Counted from the stretch's first letter, positions 31,437 to 41,360 are shown. The stretch is 47,281 nucleotides of DNA from Prochlorococcus sp. AG-402-N17 (GCA_003216455.1 QCIV01000009.1:1-47281), one strand, 5' to 3'. Notes: a model not told the origin generated them from the sequence alone. Made by a program: numbers and translations.

Positions 31437-32458
31437 TACTCTATTCGTGGATCTAAATATGCGATTAAAATATCCACGAAGAGATTTAAAGAGACTATAA
31501 GCATAGAGGTAAAAATTACAATGCCTTGAACCAAGGTATAATCTCTTTGAGAAATAGCTTCATGCAATCTTAAAGCTATACCTGGCCATGAAAAAGTTAC
31601 TTCGAACAATAGAGTACCCCCTGCTAATGATGCCATAGTCAAGCCTGAAATAGTGACAATTGGCAATAGAGCATTAGTCAATGCATGGTTTAAAAATATT
31701 TTTTTCCTTGATACTCCTCTACATATGGCGGCATTTACGTAATCACTTTTTAATGTCTTATCCAAATTTACTCTTAATGAGCGGCTGAATGTACCACTTA
31801 ATAAAAAGCCAAGGGTAATCGAAGGAAGTGCGAGATGATAAAGACTATCTTTCAAAGCAATAAAATTATTTGAAAAAATACTATCTAAAACTATAAAACC
31901 TGTAATTTGAGGTTGTTGCTGAAATATTGGAAATCTTCCTCCAATAGGGGAAATATTAAAAAATACAGAAAATAATAATTGCGCTAACATTGCACCCCAA
32001 AAAGGAGGTATCGCGTATGTGGCAATTCCTAAAATTCTCGCAATATAATCAGTCTTTTTACCTCTATTTCTTAAGCCAATTAATCCCAATGGGAATCCTA
32101 TTAGTATGGCACTTAATATTGAAAAAAATCCAAGCTCAAGACTTGCAGGCAATGACTTAAGAATAATATTTAAGACTGGCTCTTGGGTACTAAGAGATTG
32201 ACCAAAATCTAGGTGCAATATATTTTTAATATATGAAAAATATTGATTAATTAAAGGTTCATTTAGCCCCAATTTATTTCTTAGAAATTCCCTTGAAACC
32301 TCATCTGCGCCAGATCCAAGTATGGCATCGACAGGATCGCCTGGAGCCACTCTTAATAAAATAAAAACTAATGAAGAAATTATCCATAACATTACCGGTA
32401 TTAATGAAATTTTTAATAAGGAATAATTTAGTATTTTATTTAAATTTCTACTCATCAA
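31433..32458 (-). CDS. Peptide-type ABC transporter permease (DppB/OppB family)
   Basis: 341 aa inner-membrane permease with six helices. Landmarks: LWIISSLVFILLRVAPGDPV at the start, LREFL..LGLN-type segment (EFLRNKLGLNEPLINQYFSY), GQSLSTQEPVLN, then the ATPase-contact EAA loop DYVNAAICRGVSRKKIFLNH and C-terminal ISQRDYTLVQGIVIFTSMLI. Normally pairs with a DppC permease and ATPases DppD/F, none of which are near here. Start overlaps the end of the lipoprotein gene upstream by 11 bp, so they form one transcript. Confidence 0.9.
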   Translation of the reverse strand: MMSRNLNKILNYSLLKISLIPVMLWIISSLVFILLRVAPGDPVDAILGSGADEVSREFLRNKLGLNEPLINQYFSYIKNILHLDFGQSLSTQEPVLNIILKSLPASLELGFFSILSAILIGFPLGLIGLRNRGKKTDYIARILGIATYAIPPFWGAMLAQLLFSVFFNISPIGGRFPIFQQQPQITGFIVLDSIFSNNFIALKDSLYHLALPSITLGFLLSGTFSRSLRVNLDKTLKSDYVNAAICRGVSRKKIFLNHALTNALLPIVTISGLTMASLAGGTLLFEVTFSWPGIALRLHEAISQRDYTLVQGIVIFTSMLIVSLNLFVDILIAYLDPRIEY

Positions 32459-34019
32459 TTAACTCAAGATCACTCAATGAAATTATTCCTGCACCATTAA
32501 AAATAGGTTTTGATATTTTATTTTGAGACCATGCTTTTTGAGAGGATATCCAAATAGGAATATAAGGGATTGAACTTGCTGCTATTTTTTCAATTTCAAT
32601 AAGTTTTTCTAATCTTTTAATTCCACTTATTTTTTCACTCTCAAGAAATAAACTTTCCACTTTTTTAGATCCCCAAAAACTACCACTGTAGACTGATTCT
32701 CCTTTTTTACAATTACCATCAACTATTTCATTACAACTTAAAAGAGGGGTGAGATAGGCTTCTGGATCTGAATAAGCTCCAGTCCAATCGAGAATAACTG
32801 CTGTATAAATTCCTAAACTTAGATTCTTATAAACAGTTGTAGATTCAACCCCATTAAGTTCAATATCAATACAATCTTTCAAAGAATTTTTAATTTCTTC
32901 CTGCCATGTCAGGGCAATAAGCTTGTCAGCTGGTACATTCGATCTATAAGTAAGAGGTATTTTCAGAACATTTCCATTACAATAATTTTCTTTTTGCAAT
33001 AACCTTCTCGCTTCTAAATAATCGTATTTAGGCCAGAGTTCTTGATTACCATTTTTTAATATTGGAGGAATAATTGATCTAGATGGCTTCCTTAATCCAT
33101 AACTTATTTTCTCACTAATTAATTTTCTATTAAGACTTTTTGCCAAAGCCAGTCTTAAATTAAGATTACTTAATGGATAAGAACTAGTTTTAAGGCTTAT
33201 AAAACTTAATTCAGTGAAAGGGCTATTACCTTCTTTAAACTGTTTATTTTTGCTTAAATTATTTAAACTTTTTCTCTGACTATCATCAATAGAATTTGAT
33301 AAGAGCACATCAATTTGTTTACTTTTTAAAGCCCCAAAAAGAGATGATGAATTTGAATACCCCACAAAATTTATGCCCTTATTTAAAGGCTTTTCACCCC
33401 AATAATTCAAATACGGTTCAATTGATTGAACTTCATTAGAAAAACTGGTAAGCACATACTTGCCAGTACCAACAAATTTTTCATTTAGAAACTTATCAGA
33501 ATATTCTTTGTAAAATGTAGGAGATATTGGAGTTAAATTTACTGATGTAAGTAAACCATTTAAAGAACTTGATGGCATATTCAAATTTATTATGACCGAA
33601 TATTCACTTGGCGTTTCTATTGATTTAATCTTATTTCCTAAAATATAATTCATCGTTCCAATTCTTTTGAACCTATCAAAAGAAAACTTTATTGCATTTG
33701 AGTTAAATGGAGTTCCATCGTGAAAAAAAACATTTTTTCTTAAATTGATAATTATCTGAAGTCTATCCTTTGTAATAATTGGCATCCCAGATGCCAATTC
33801 AGGTATTAATTCACCCTTAGAATTTAATTCATATAATGTATCTCCCAGAGAACTGATTAATTGAATTGCTTTAAGAGTATTAGCTCTAGCTGGATCTAAA
33901 GATTCAATTTTGCCAGAACTTGCTACTATGATTTTTTTAGATATTCTTTTTGAGCTGCAAGAAGTCTGTAGAAAAGAAATTAAAATAATAAAAATTGATA
34001 AAACAACTTTTTTTTTCAT
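32448..34019 (-). CDS. Extracellular solute-binding lipoprotein, family 5
   Basis: 523-aa periplasmic binding protein of the peptide/nickel family (SBP_bac_5). A lipoprotein signal (MKKKVVLSIFIILISFLQTS followed by C) has a lipobox with Cys at residue 21. Family landmarks: SLDPARANTLKAIQLISSLG, IINLRKNVFFHDGTPFNSNA, IKFSFDRFK, LRLALAKSLNRKLISEKISY ('R.A...AIDR'), then WTGAYSDPEAYLTPLLSC. Ligand (peptide, nickel or other) unknown. Overlaps the permease gene by 11 bp; a 90-aa unknown protein gene lies upstream. Confidence 0.9.
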   Translation of the reverse strand: MKKKVVLSIFIILISFLQTSCSSKRISKKIIVASSGKIESLDPARANTLKAIQLISSLGDTLYELNSKGELIPELASGMPIITKDRLQIIINLRKNVFFHDGTPFNSNAIKFSFDRFKRIGTMNYILGNKIKSIETPSEYSVIINLNMPSSSLNGLLTSVNLTPISPTFYKEYSDKFLNEKFVGTGKYVLTSFSNEVQSIEPYLNYWGEKPLNKGINFVGYSNSSSLFGALKSKQIDVLLSNSIDDSQRKSLNNLSKNKQFKEGNSPFTELSFISLKTSSYPLSNLNLRLALAKSLNRKLISEKISYGLRKPSRSIIPPILKNGNQELWPKYDYLEARRLLQKENYCNGNVLKIPLTYRSNVPADKLIALTWQEEIKNSLKDCIDIELNGVESTTVYKNLSLGIYTAVILDWTGAYSDPEAYLTPLLSCNEIVDGNCKKGESVYSGSFWGSKKVESLFLESEKISGIKRLEKLIEIEKIAASSIPYIPIWISSQKAWSQNKISKPIFNGAGIISLSDLELIDE

Positions 34020-34036
34020 ATTTCTTAGGTTCTTAA

Positions 34037-34309
34037 TTAATCTGAAGAATTATTTGAGCAAAAAATTTGTAAGGTTATTTGACTTATTTCTAAAGCAAAT
34101 GTTCTTTTAGAATTAAAGGCAAAAGGCCACTCTCTCACCCAACAAATTTTTTTTCCTATATTGATACCAATTACTTGAAAAGTCTTATTGCTATTTTTAA
34201 TTTTTACACAGGCACCTTTGTAAAGGTTTTCAGAACAAATTAAATTATTTTTTTCATTTTTATTGTCTAATAGTTTTGTATGAATCATTAAGGTGCTAAA
34301 TCCAAACAC
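34037..34309 (-). CDS. Hypothetical small protein, 90 aa
   Basis: Not recognised. The start may be MIHTKLL at residue 8. Beta-rich: YKGACVKIKNSNKTFQVIGI, NIGKKICWVREWPFAFNSKR, FALEISQITLQIF. Four Cys in all. The layout resembles a small SH3/KOW-like barrel ('GA.VKI...', '..FQVIGI...CWVR'), but that is inference. It lies 17 bp upstream of the ABC lipoprotein gene on the same strand. Confidence 0.55.
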   Translation of the reverse strand: MFGFSTLMIHTKLLDNKNEKNNLICSENLYKGACVKIKNSNKTFQVIGINIGKKICWVREWPFAFNSKRTFALEISQITLQIFCSNNSSD

Positions 34310-34358
34310 TTTCTTTCTTGGGTTTAACAGACTATAAAAAAATTTGCAAACTATTTTT

Positions 34359-35660
34359 TTAAATACAACTTAATTGACTTGCAATAATTTTAACTTCATT
34401 TAGCGAATTTATTTCATCTTTCGATTTCTCAAAATTTCCATTATTCACCTCATGAGTAATAACTACAATTTCAGCTTTGTCCTCACTTGCATCTAGTTGA
34501 ACAATTGATTCGATGGATACATTATTCGTTCCAAAAATATCTCCAATCTTTCCAATTACACCTGGAGTATCAAGACAAATAATTCTAAGGTAATTTTTTT
34601 TATTTATTTGGGAAGATTCTATGATATGACAGTTTCTCCAGAAATCAAAAGATAATAATTGATCGATTGAATTATTATTTTTTACTGAAGCGGCATGCAA
34701 ATTTAATATATCTGAAACTACTGATGCAGCAGTTGGGCCACTCCCTGCACCTGGACCATACAACATTATCTCTCCAAGAGGATCAGCCTCTATTAATAAA
34801 GCATTGTTAACTCCCTTAACTGTTGCCAATGGATGAGATTTTGGAATCAAAGAAGGTCCTACCCAAATATTTAAAGCAAGTGAATCATTACTATTAATTT
34901 GTCCCCTTTCGGAGAGCGCTAAAAGTTTTATTTCAAATCCTAATTTATTGGCATATTCGATATCTTTGAGATTAATTTTACTAATACCTTCAGAATGTAT
35001 CTGCTCTCTTTTGATTTTCCCTCCAAATGCAAGTTCACTAAGAATTGAAATCTTGTCAGCAGCATCGTGACCCTCAACATCTGCAGTTGGATCAAATTCT
35101 GCATACCCAAGGCTTTGGGCCAATTTTAAGGTCTCCTTATAATCAGCTTTTTCATTAGTCATCTTTGAAAGAATAAAATTTGTTGTGCCATTTATTATCC
35201 CAACCATTTTTTTTATGCTGTTACTTTTTAATGATCTTTTTAAGGGTTCAATTATAGGAATACCCCCGCAAACTGCCGCCTCTGACAATATATAAACGCC
35301 TTCATTAGACGCAGTTTTATATATTTCTTCTCCATATCTTGCAATGACTGCTTTATTAGCTGTAACAACAGATTTACCTAATTTTAATGATTGCAGAATA
35401 ATATCTTTCGCTAAATCAACCCCACCCATTACTTCAACAATTACATCTATAGAGGGGTCATTAATTAATTTAAATGGATCATCAGTTAATAAATTATTAT
35501 CTAGCTCAATGTCCCTTTTTTTATTGAGATCTTTAACAGCAATTTTAACAATTTCTATTTCTTTTAGAATTGGATGTGAATCAACTTCAGAAATTAATAT
35601 TTTATAAATCCCTGAACCTACAGTCCCAAAACCTACAATCCCAATTTTGCATTTTCTCAT
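34359..35660 (-). CDS. hom: Homoserine dehydrogenase
   Basis: Reduces L-aspartate-4-semialdehyde to L-homoserine with NAD(P)H, on the way to threonine and methionine. 433 aa, typical monofunctional length. NAD-binding GFGTVGSGIYKILISE near the start; VVTANKAVIA; the active-site region KKMVGIINGTTNFILSKMT and GYAEFDPTADVEGHDAADKI with the catalytic Lys/Asp zone; C-terminal ACT domain (GVIGKIGDIFGTNNVSIESI) for threonine feedback. Cytoplasmic. It is in a minus-strand series with sufE, but 45 bp apart. Confidence 0.95.
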   Translation of the reverse strand: MRKCKIGIVGFGTVGSGIYKILISEVDSHPILKEIEIVKIAVKDLNKKRDIELDNNLLTDDPFKLINDPSIDVIVEVMGGVDLAKDIILQSLKLGKSVVTANKAVIARYGEEIYKTASNEGVYILSEAAVCGGIPIIEPLKRSLKSNSIKKMVGIINGTTNFILSKMTNEKADYKETLKLAQSLGYAEFDPTADVEGHDAADKISILSELAFGGKIKREQIHSEGISKINLKDIEYANKLGFEIKLLALSERGQINSNDSLALNIWVGPSLIPKSHPLATVKGVNNALLIEADPLGEIMLYGPGAGSGPTAASVVSDILNLHAASVKNNNSIDQLLSFDFWRNCHIIESSQINKKNYLRIICLDTPGVIGKIGDIFGTNNVSIESIVQLDASEDKAEIVVITHEVNNGNFEKSKDEINSLNEVKIIASQLSCI

Positions 35661-35704
35661 TTTTTATTTCTTTTAACTTTGAGTTTAATTTTATATTATT
35701 AAAA

Positions 35705-36124
35705 CTACAAAAATTCATTTGCTTGAGACTTCATTTTCAATAATATATTTAAGAAACCATTTGATCGTGAAGGAGTTAAGCTTGCTTTCAAACCAGTATC
35801 TTCAATAAATTTCTTATCTATTGTAACAACCTCATTTGGTGTTAATTCATTCAACCCAGTAATTAAAAATGCTAATAAACCCTTAGTTATCAAGGCATCG
35901 GAAGATCCTTCCCAAAATAATTTACCGCTTTTAATATTTGCCTTAACAAAAACTTCTGAAACACATCCCTTAACTTTATTTTCTTCAACAAGAATTTCAC
36001 TATCTGGATCTTTCAATTTTTTGCCTAACCACAAAATGTATTCATATTTTCTTTTTGGATCTTCTGATTTCTTCAACTTTTCTACTAATTTTGATAAATT
36101 ATTGTATTTTTCCTGATTTTCCAT
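35705..36124 (-). CDS. sufE: Cysteine desulfuration protein SufE
   Basis: Accepts sulfane sulfur from the cysteine desulfurase SufS and passes it to the SUF Fe-S assembly scaffold. 139 aa. The fold begins NNLSKLVEKLKKSEDPKRKY EY, with the catalytic C54 in VKGCVSEVFVKANI ('V.GC.S.VW'), followed by FWEGSSDALITKGLLAFLIT (the usual 'F.A.SDA.I.KGL..LL'), and the C-terminal GLKASLTPSRSNGFLNIL ('HLSP.R.NG'). All hallmark elements are present. Confidence 0.93.
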   Translation of the reverse strand: MENQEKYNNLSKLVEKLKKSEDPKRKYEYILWLGKKLKDPDSEILVEENKVKGCVSEVFVKANIKSGKLFWEGSSDALITKGLLAFLITGLNELTPNEVVTIDKKFIEDTGLKASLTPSRSNGFLNILLKMKSQANEFL

Positions 36125-36159
36125 TTTTAAAACTATAAAAATATTACTTTAAAGACATT

Positions 36160-36750
36160 TTAATATACAAATATTTCTTTTTCTGTGATAAAACCCGATA
36201 AAGGAATATCCCACTCAGCTCTGGTTAATGGAATTGTACTTACACAATTAGAAGTTAACACTCCAATGCATGGAATATTTCTCCAATTATTATCTGACCT
36301 TAATTTATCAAAATAACCACCTCCATAACCTAATCTTGTTAAATTTTTATCTACAGAAAGACATGGGACAAGAATCATACTTATCTGGTAATAACTTAAT
36401 GAAAAAGAGTTATTTGGACTTAGTATCCCCTCAGAATCTTTTGTGAGAGGTTCTTCGTCCCATGGATAAAATAATAATTCATTTTTATCTTTACATCTTG
36501 GCAAAGCTAAAGAAAATTTTTTCTTGAGACTTCTTAGATCTACTTCATTTTTTAGAGGCCAATATATTGCTAAATAACCAATTTTTTTATATTCCTTAAT
36601 AAATGAATCAACATATAATTTTACATTCTTTTCAACATTTTCTCTTTGATTTAGAGAAATCTCATCTCTAAGTTTTCTAAAGGTATGCCTCTCCAATTTC
36701 TTTTTTTCAGAAATATTCATAATTGAATCTTCAGTTGATGCCATCTTCAT
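36160..36750 (-). CDS. 5-formyltetrahydrofolate cyclo-ligase
   Basis: Converts 5-formyl-THF to 5,10-methenyl-THF using ATP (the YgfA/MTHFS family; folate recycling). 196 aa. Landmarks: [20 protein letters not shown] at the N-terminus, [64 protein letters not shown] ('[17 protein letters not shown]', nucleotide site), and the final [15 protein letters not shown]. The start probably is the Met at residue 11 (36720), because 36750 gives a 20-bp overlap with ruvC. Confidence 0.92.
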   Translation of the reverse strand: MKMASTEDSIMNISEKKKLERHTFRKLRDEISLNQRENVEKNVKLYVDSFIKEYKKIGYLAIYWPLKNEVDLRSLKKKFSLALPRCKDKNELLFYPWDEEPLTKDSEGILSPNNSFSLSYYQISMILVPCLSVDKNLTRLGYGGGYFDKLRSDNNWRNIPCIGVLTSNCVSTIPLTRAEWDIPLSGFITEKEIFVY

Positions 36751-37204
36751 TGAGTTTAGTGAGAGCTATGGCCAAGGCATCTGCTGAATCATCAGGTTTT
36801 GGAGGTTTTTTAAGTTCTAAGCAATACATAACAGCATCAAGAACTTCTTTCTTAGATGCCTTTCCAGACCCAGCAATGGTTAATTTTATCTGAGCAGGGG
36901 AATATTCACTAACATGAATTTTTTTTGAGGCCAATACCATCATAATCACGCCTCTAGCCTGCACGACACTAATGGTAGTGCTTGATCTGTAAAAGAAAAA
37001 TTTTTCTACTGCCGCTGATGTTGGATTCCAACGATTTATTAATTCATTAAGATCTTTGAAAATCTCATAAAGTCTATCTTCTTCTTTTTTATCTTTACCT
37101 GTCTCAATGACACCACAATCTAATAAAATCTTTTTTTCATTCTCTATTTCAATAATTCCATAACCAACTCTAGCTAATCCAGGGTCAATCCCAATTATTC
37201 TCAC
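36731..37204 (-). CDS. ruvC: Holliday-junction resolvase RuvC
   Basis: Endonuclease that cleaves Holliday junctions in recombination, with RuvAB. 157 aa, normal. Catalytic acids are visible at D7 ([12 protein letters not shown]), E67 (SAAVEKFFF) and the C-terminal Asp cluster [12 protein letters not shown] (about 138-142). The DNA-binding ...[20 protein letters not shown] and [20 protein letters not shown] segments fit. It lies 5 bp downstream of chlI, likely cotranscribed, and overlaps the cyclo-ligase gene by 20 bp. Confidence 0.95.
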   Translation of the reverse strand: MRIIGIDPGLARVGYGIIEIENEKKILLDCGVIETGKDKKEEDRLYEIFKDLNELINRWNPTSAAVEKFFFYRSSTTISVVQARGVIMMVLASKKIHVSEYSPAQIKLTIAGSGKASKKEVLDAVMYCLELKKPPKPDDSADALAIALTKLNEDGIN

Positions 37205-37209
37205 TGTAA

Positions 37210-38298
37210 TTAAGCTTCTGCAGACAATTGAAATTTTGAAAGATTTTCTTTTTTATCTAAATCAAATACTTTACAAAAAGCTTGAACAACTCTTTCACCT
37301 GAATCAACTTGTTCTAAAGGATCTTTTCTTAGTCTGTGTCTTAAAGAGCAAGAAATAACCCTTGCTATGTCATCTTCTTGCACTTCAGTTCTGCCCTCAA
37401 AGGCCGCAATTGCCCTTGCCGAACGATTTGTAACAATATCTCCGCGTAAGCCATCAACATCTAGTTCTCCGCAAATTGCAGAAATATTCAATCTTAGGTC
37501 ATCATCCATTTGAACAGAATTTAATATTTCTTGTGCTTTAATAACCTTTTGTTGAAGTTCATCCTGTTCTTTCTCAACACTCAATGAAAACTCATCAGGA
37601 TCATCGTCAAAGGAAGTTCTTTGATCTACTACTTGAACTCTTAATTCAGCATCTCTAACTGTCTTAACCTCAACACTCATTCCAAACCTATCCAATAGTT
37701 GAGGCCTTAATTCACCCTCTTCTGGATTGCCTGAACCAATAAGGACAAATCTCGCAGGATGTCGAACTGAAACTCCCTCCCTTTCAACTGTATTCCATCC
37801 GGAAGCAGCCGAATCTAGAAGTACATCAACTAAATGATCATCAAGCAAATTCACTTCATCAACGTATAGTAAACCCCTATTAGCTTTAGCCAACAATCCA
37901 GGTTCGAATGCCTTAACACCTTCACTCAAAGCCTTTTCTATATCAATTGTTCCACAAAGCCTGTCTTCAGTAGCACCTAAAGGCAAGTCGACCATTGGTA
38001 CTTGTTTTTGAATACTCTCTAGATTTTCTCCTTGAGTAATTTTTTCCAAAACTTCTTTACTTTGTAGATCAGGATCGACTAGAGAACTATTATATGGATC
38101 GTCTTTAACAACATCGATTGCAGGCAACAAATCAGCCAAGGCTCTTATAGTAGTGGACTTTCCAGTCCCTCTATCACCCATTATCATCACTCCTCCAATT
38201 CTTGGATCAATAACATTTAACAAGAGAGCCAATTTCATTTCTTCTTGACCAATTACAGCTGTAAAAGGAAAAACTCTTCTTTTCTTTGTTGTAGGCAC
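37210..38298 (-). CDS. chlI: Magnesium chelatase ATPase subunit I
   Basis: AAA+ subunit of Mg-chelatase, which inserts Mg2+ into protoporphyrin IX, the first step specific to chlorophyll. 362 aa. [20 protein letters not shown] at the start, Walker [11 protein letters not shown] (41-50), [20 protein letters not shown], Walker [21 protein letters not shown], ...[19 protein letters not shown], sensor [20 protein letters not shown] (Arg finger/sensor region) and sensor-2 helix [13 protein letters not shown]. All conserved. Works with ChlD and ChlH at the thylakoid/plasma membrane. Confidence 0.96.
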   Translation of the reverse strand: MPTTKKRRVFPFTAVIGQEEMKLALLLNVIDPRIGGVMIMGDRGTGKSTTIRALADLLPAIDVVKDDPYNSSLVDPDLQSKEVLEKITQGENLESIQKQVPMVDLPLGATEDRLCGTIDIEKALSEGVKAFEPGLLAKANRGLLYVDEVNLLDDHLVDVLLDSAASGWNTVEREGVSVRHPARFVLIGSGNPEEGELRPQLLDRFGMSVEVKTVRDAELRVQVVDQRTSFDDDPDEFSLSVEKEQDELQQKVIKAQEILNSVQMDDDLRLNISAICGELDVDGLRGDIVTNRSARAIAAFEGRTEVQEDDIARVISCSLRHRLRKDPLEQVDSGERVVQAFCKVFDLDKKENLSKFQLSAEA

Positions 38299-38416
38299 TT
38301 TTTTAGTTTTCTTAAATTTTCTAAATAATCAGTAGATGTTACTTCAGAAAATGTTTTTAGTAAATATCCCTATCAAATTAAAAATACAGGGAAAAAATAA
38401 TTAATCAAATTTATAC

Positions 38417-39169
38417 TTACTTATTTTTTTTTGAATTGTTCAAAAACCATTTTATTTGATGGACAATTCCTCTTAAAAAATATATTTCTTGGGTTGATGT
38501 ATTTTCCCTCAAAATAAAATTCTTGAATTTATTTATTTTTGCTTTAGAAGTATGTTTTAAGAGATATCCTACTCTCAAAAGTATTTCCTCTATCTCCACA
38601 AATGTATCATGTACATCTTTCGGTGATGCTAAGTTAAAAACTTTTAATTCTTGATCAAAGTTTCTTTTTGAAGATTTTTTTAACTCATACAAAGCTATTG
38701 AAACTGCGTGAGAAAGATTTAAAGAGGGATTATTTATAGATGTAGGAATATTAAAAGTCTTATTTGCAAGAAGTAATTCATCATTAGTTAAACCACTATC
38801 TTCTCTTCCAAATATAATTGCTAAATTATTTATCTTTTTAAAAGATGTAGTCCAATTAAATACATCTTCTGAAGATTCAAAAAATGAATCTTTACTTACA
38901 TCAATTCTTCCACAAGATGCAAGAACTAAATCACAATCAAAAATAGCATTTTCAAGATTGTCAAAAATCTTACAAAATTCAAGAAATTTTTGACCTTTAA
39001 GGGCCATTTTTTTTGCATCTAAAGAGAATATATCGCATTTTGGAGAAACAATTCTTAATTCATCAACATCAAAGTTAGAGCATAATCTAGCAACGCTCCC
39101 TACATTTAAAGGGCCATTTGGTTCAACTAATATTACCTTTAAATTAGAAAAATTTTTTTCCAAAATCAT
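38417..39169 (-). CDS. SPOUT RNA methyltransferase, TrmJ/SpoU type
   Basis: Transfers a methyl group from SAM to ribose 2'-OH of tRNA or rRNA. 250 aa. The trefoil-knot SPOUT elements are visible: VILVEPNGPLNVGSVARLCS (motif 1, N and R), CDLVLASCGRIDVSKDSFFE, LAIIFGREDSGLTNDELLLA (motif 2) and IPTSINNPSLNLSHAVSIAL (motif 3). The C-terminal helical extension is as in TrmJ (Cm32/Um32 of tRNA). The exact target is family inference. Start overlaps the cytochrome gene by 4 bp (ATGA type). Confidence 0.9.
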   Translation of the reverse strand: MILEKNFSNLKVILVEPNGPLNVGSVARLCSNFDVDELRIVSPKCDIFSLDAKKMALKGQKFLEFCKIFDNLENAIFDCDLVLASCGRIDVSKDSFFESSEDVFNWTTSFKKINNLAIIFGREDSGLTNDELLLANKTFNIPTSINNPSLNLSHAVSIALYELKKSSKRNFDQELKVFNLASPKDVHDTFVEIEEILLRVGYLLKHTSKAKINKFKNFILRENTSTQEIYFLRGIVHQIKWFLNNSKKNK

Positions 39170-39552
39170 TCAAGGCTATGAAGATATTTTAATAAATTGG
39201 ACATATTTACAGGATCAATTTCAAAACTTGGCATAGGAGGAGTTTGGCCTCCAGTAACTTGTCTTATTATCTCTTTATCATTCAAACGTTGAGTTATTGA
39301 GTGTAAGTCTGGCCCCACTAATCCTCTTGCTGTAATCCCATGACATCCAACACAATTTATCTTAAAAAGAGCATCTCCTTCCTCAGCAGAGCCATTAAGC
39401 GCAAGAGTTTCAATAATATATTTGTTATTTTCTTGATTTTTTACGAAAAATATTGAGAAACAAATCACTAAAACTCCAAATACAATAAAAAAAATTTTTA
39501 AGAATTCTCTTTTAAAGTCTCTTTCTACTGCAGTTGATGAAGATGTTGACAC
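39166..39552 (-). CDS. cytM: Cytochrome cM-like membrane-anchored c-type cytochrome
   Basis: 128 aa with an N-terminal uncleaved anchor (residues 18-38, [20 protein letters not shown]), then a class-I cytochrome c domain. Heme attachment is C67-V-G-C70-H71 ([20 protein letters not shown]). The axial Met is probably M107 in [10 protein letters not shown]. It fits cytochrome cM, an electron carrier or regulator of unclear role in cyanobacteria, rather than soluble c6, which lacks an anchor. Overlaps the methyltransferase gene by 4 bp. Confidence 0.85.
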   Translation of the reverse strand: MSTSSSTAVERDFKREFLKIFFIVFGVLVICFSIFFVKNQENNKYIIETLALNGSAEEGDALFKINCVGCHGITARGLVGPDLHSITQRLNDKEIIRQVTGGQTPPMPSFEIDPVNMSNLLKYLHSLE

Positions 39553-39607
39553 AAAAAATAGTCTCTATGTAACAATTGTGAATAAGAAATTCAAAAAAGG
39601 CAAAAAA

Positions 39608-39727
39608 ATGATCGAGCCTCTTCTATGTGGAATTGTTTTAGGTTTAGTTCCAATAACTCTTCTAGGATTATTCGTAAGCGCATGGAATCAATACAGAAGA
39701 GGTTCAGGGATGCTGGATATTGATTAA
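39608..39727 (+). CDS. petG: Cytochrome b6f complex subunit V (PetG)
   Basis: 39 aa, ATG 39608 to TAA 39725. [20 protein letters not shown] then [19 protein letters not shown] is a textbook PetG sequence: the short single-helix subunit needed for stability or assembly of the cytochrome b6f complex in the thylakoid. It is divergent from cytM, 55 bp away, so both electron-transport genes share one intergenic region. It overlaps the convergent rsmD by 24 bp. Confidence 0.95.
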   Translation: MIEPLLCGIVLGLVPITLLGLFVSAWNQYRRGSGMLDID

Positions 39728-40303
39728 AAATGTCAGTCTTGACTGCCCATAATTTCTTACATCTATAGTTTCCCACAAAGTACTTTTTTTAATAAATAGG
39801 TTTGGAGAATGTTCACAAATAACAATTGAATCTTTTTTTAAAAAATTACAATTGAATAATTGATTTAAAACTAAATCATGGAAATCCACACCATAGGGAG
39901 GATCTAGATAAACAAAATCAAATTTTAATTTGTTTAAATCCATATTTCTAGATGATAAGTTTCTCTCATAATTTGGTTTTGTCCATTTCAAAACGTCTTT
40001 ACAAATAACTTCGATATCATTCCTCCTATTCTCTGTGTTCTGCAACGAGAGTAAATTTTCTAAGCAAATTTTTGAGTTGATTTTATTTTTTTCAATTGCA
40101 AGTATTTTGCTTGCCCCATGATTATAGGCTTCACAAGATATAACCCCTGTTCCACTAAATAAATCTAACCAGTTGCTATTTTCAACTCTTTTATTCAATA
40201 TATTAAATATGGCCTCTCTCACCCTCAAAGTTGTAGGTCTGGTATAAGAATTATTTGGACTTTGGAGTTTTTTACCACCTATTAATCTTAAGTTAGTCTT
40301 CAT
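39704..40303 (-). CDS. rsmD: 16S rRNA guanine-N2 methyltransferase RsmD
   Basis: 199 aa, methylates G966 (E. coli numbering) in 16S r[23 protein letters not shown] and [12 protein letters not shown] form the N-terminal RNA-binding part; SAM motif [20 protein letters not shown]; the catalytic motif [15 protein letters not shown] (family N/D-P-P-Y). The C-terminal end folds back over petG's 3' end (24-bp convergent overlap). hisH lies 13 bp upstream on the same strand. Confidence 0.92.
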   Translation of the reverse strand: MKTNLRLIGGKKLQSPNNSYTRPTTLRVREAIFNILNKRVENSNWLDLFSGTGVISCEAYNHGASKILAIEKNKINSKICLENLLSLQNTENRRNDIEVICKDVLKWTKPNYERNLSSRNMDLNKLKFDFVYLDPPYGVDFHDLVLNQLFNCNFLKKDSIVICEHSPNLFIKKSTLWETIDVRNYGQSRLTFLINIQHP

Positions 40304-40316
40304 CCCTAAACATCTA

Positions 40317-40934
40317 TTATTGAATATTACTCAGCCATCTTCTCAAAAGTTTTTCACCAATTTTTCCAGATTTTTCTGGATGAAATTGACAGGCCAATAA
40401 ATTATCATTTTCAATCATTGCAGTCAATTTTTCAGAGCCATAATCAACCTGAGCTGCAATAATATTTAAATCATCTGGGATTGCATGATAGGAATGTACA
40501 AAATAGACCCAATTATTTAATTCTTCAAGCTCTAATAATGTATTTGGTTTTGTAGGTAAAAGTTGGCACCACCCCATATGTGGGATTCTTTGGTTAACAA
40601 TATTGGGTATTTTTTGTATTTTTCCTTTTAAAATTCCCAGCCCTTGAACTTTTCCTTCATCACTAGATTCAAAAAGGAGTTGGAGACCTAAACATATCCC
40701 AAAAAAGGACTTCCCACTTTTAATCCAATTTTTCAAATCAGATATCAAATCAGTATTTATGAGATTATTCATCGCTGGATCAAATGCTCCAACCCCAGGG
40801 AGTATTATCGCCTTACAAAGGTTGGAATCATTAAAGTTTTTAATTAATATAATTTCTTCTCCAAGATTTTCTAAAGATTTTGTTACGGAATGAATATTAC
40901 CCATTCCATAGTCTATTAGTCCAATTTTATGCAA
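40317..40934 (-). CDS. hisH: Imidazole glycerol phosphate synthase, glutaminase subunit
   Basis: Class-I glutamine amidotransferase supplying NH3 to HisF for histidine synthesis and AICAR release. 205 aa. IGLIDYGMGNIHSVTKSLEN at the start; oxyanion strand ILPGVGAFDPAM; nucleophile elbow FFGICLGLQLLFESS with C81; catalytic H185 and E187 in ACQFHPEKSGKIGEKLL. Complete and canonical. In line with trxA (11 bp) and rsmD (13 bp), so a plausible operon fed through the guaB-trxA region. Confidence 0.95.
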   Translation of the reverse strand: MHKIGLIDYGMGNIHSVTKSLENLGEEIILIKNFNDSNLCKAIILPGVGAFDPAMNNLINTDLISDLKNWIKSGKSFFGICLGLQLLFESSDEGKVQGLGILKGKIQKIPNIVNQRIPHMGWCQLLPTKPNTLLELEELNNWVYFVHSYHAIPDDLNIIAAQVDYGSEKLTAMIENDNLLACQFHPEKSGKIGEKLLRRWLSNIQ

Positions 40935-40945
40935 AGCTTTTAAAT

Positions 40946-41269
40946 TTATAAATGCTTAGTTAAAGTGCTCGAAAGAGTTGCTTTTGGCACAGCACCAACA
41001 ACGGTATCAACCTTTTGACCTCCTTTAAAGATCATTAATGTAGGAATACTTCTAATTCCGTATTGACTGGCTACATTTGGATTCTCATCTGTGTTTAATT
41101 TAAAAACTTTAATTTTCCCTTCAAAGTCTTTTGAGATTTCTTCTACAACTGGAGCGACCATCCTACATGGACCGCACCATGGTGCCCAAAAATCAACCAA
41201 TACTGGTAGATCACTTTGCAGTACATCCTTGTCAAATGAAGAATCAGTTACGGCTGGAGCTGATGACAT
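40946..41269 (-). CDS. trxA: Thioredoxin
   Basis: 107 aa, m-type thioredoxin. [20 protein letters not shown] contains the redox WCGPC (31-35); cis-Pro in [15 protein letters not shown]-terminal [14 protein letters not shown]. Disulfide reductase linking ferredoxin or NADPH reductases to Calvin-cycle and other targets in the cytoplasm. It lies directly downstream of the Yfr1 RNA locus on the same strand. Confidence 0.95.
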   Translation of the reverse strand: MSSAPAVTDSSFDKDVLQSDLPVLVDFWAPWCGPCRMVAPVVEEISKDFEGKIKVFKLNTDENPNVASQYGIRSIPTLMIFKGGQKVDTVVGAVPKATLSSTLTKHL

Positions 41270-41360
41270 AGTTTAAGTATTCCTTTTTGAAAATTTAGCA
41301 GGCAATTCTTCTAAGTGATGATTTCATTACAGATAAAATAATATAAGTAACAAAATATCT

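Noticed and set aside
39591-39776. Minus-strand ORF of 61 codons over petG
   Set aside because: Antisense to petG, a certain gene; the composition is not protein-like.
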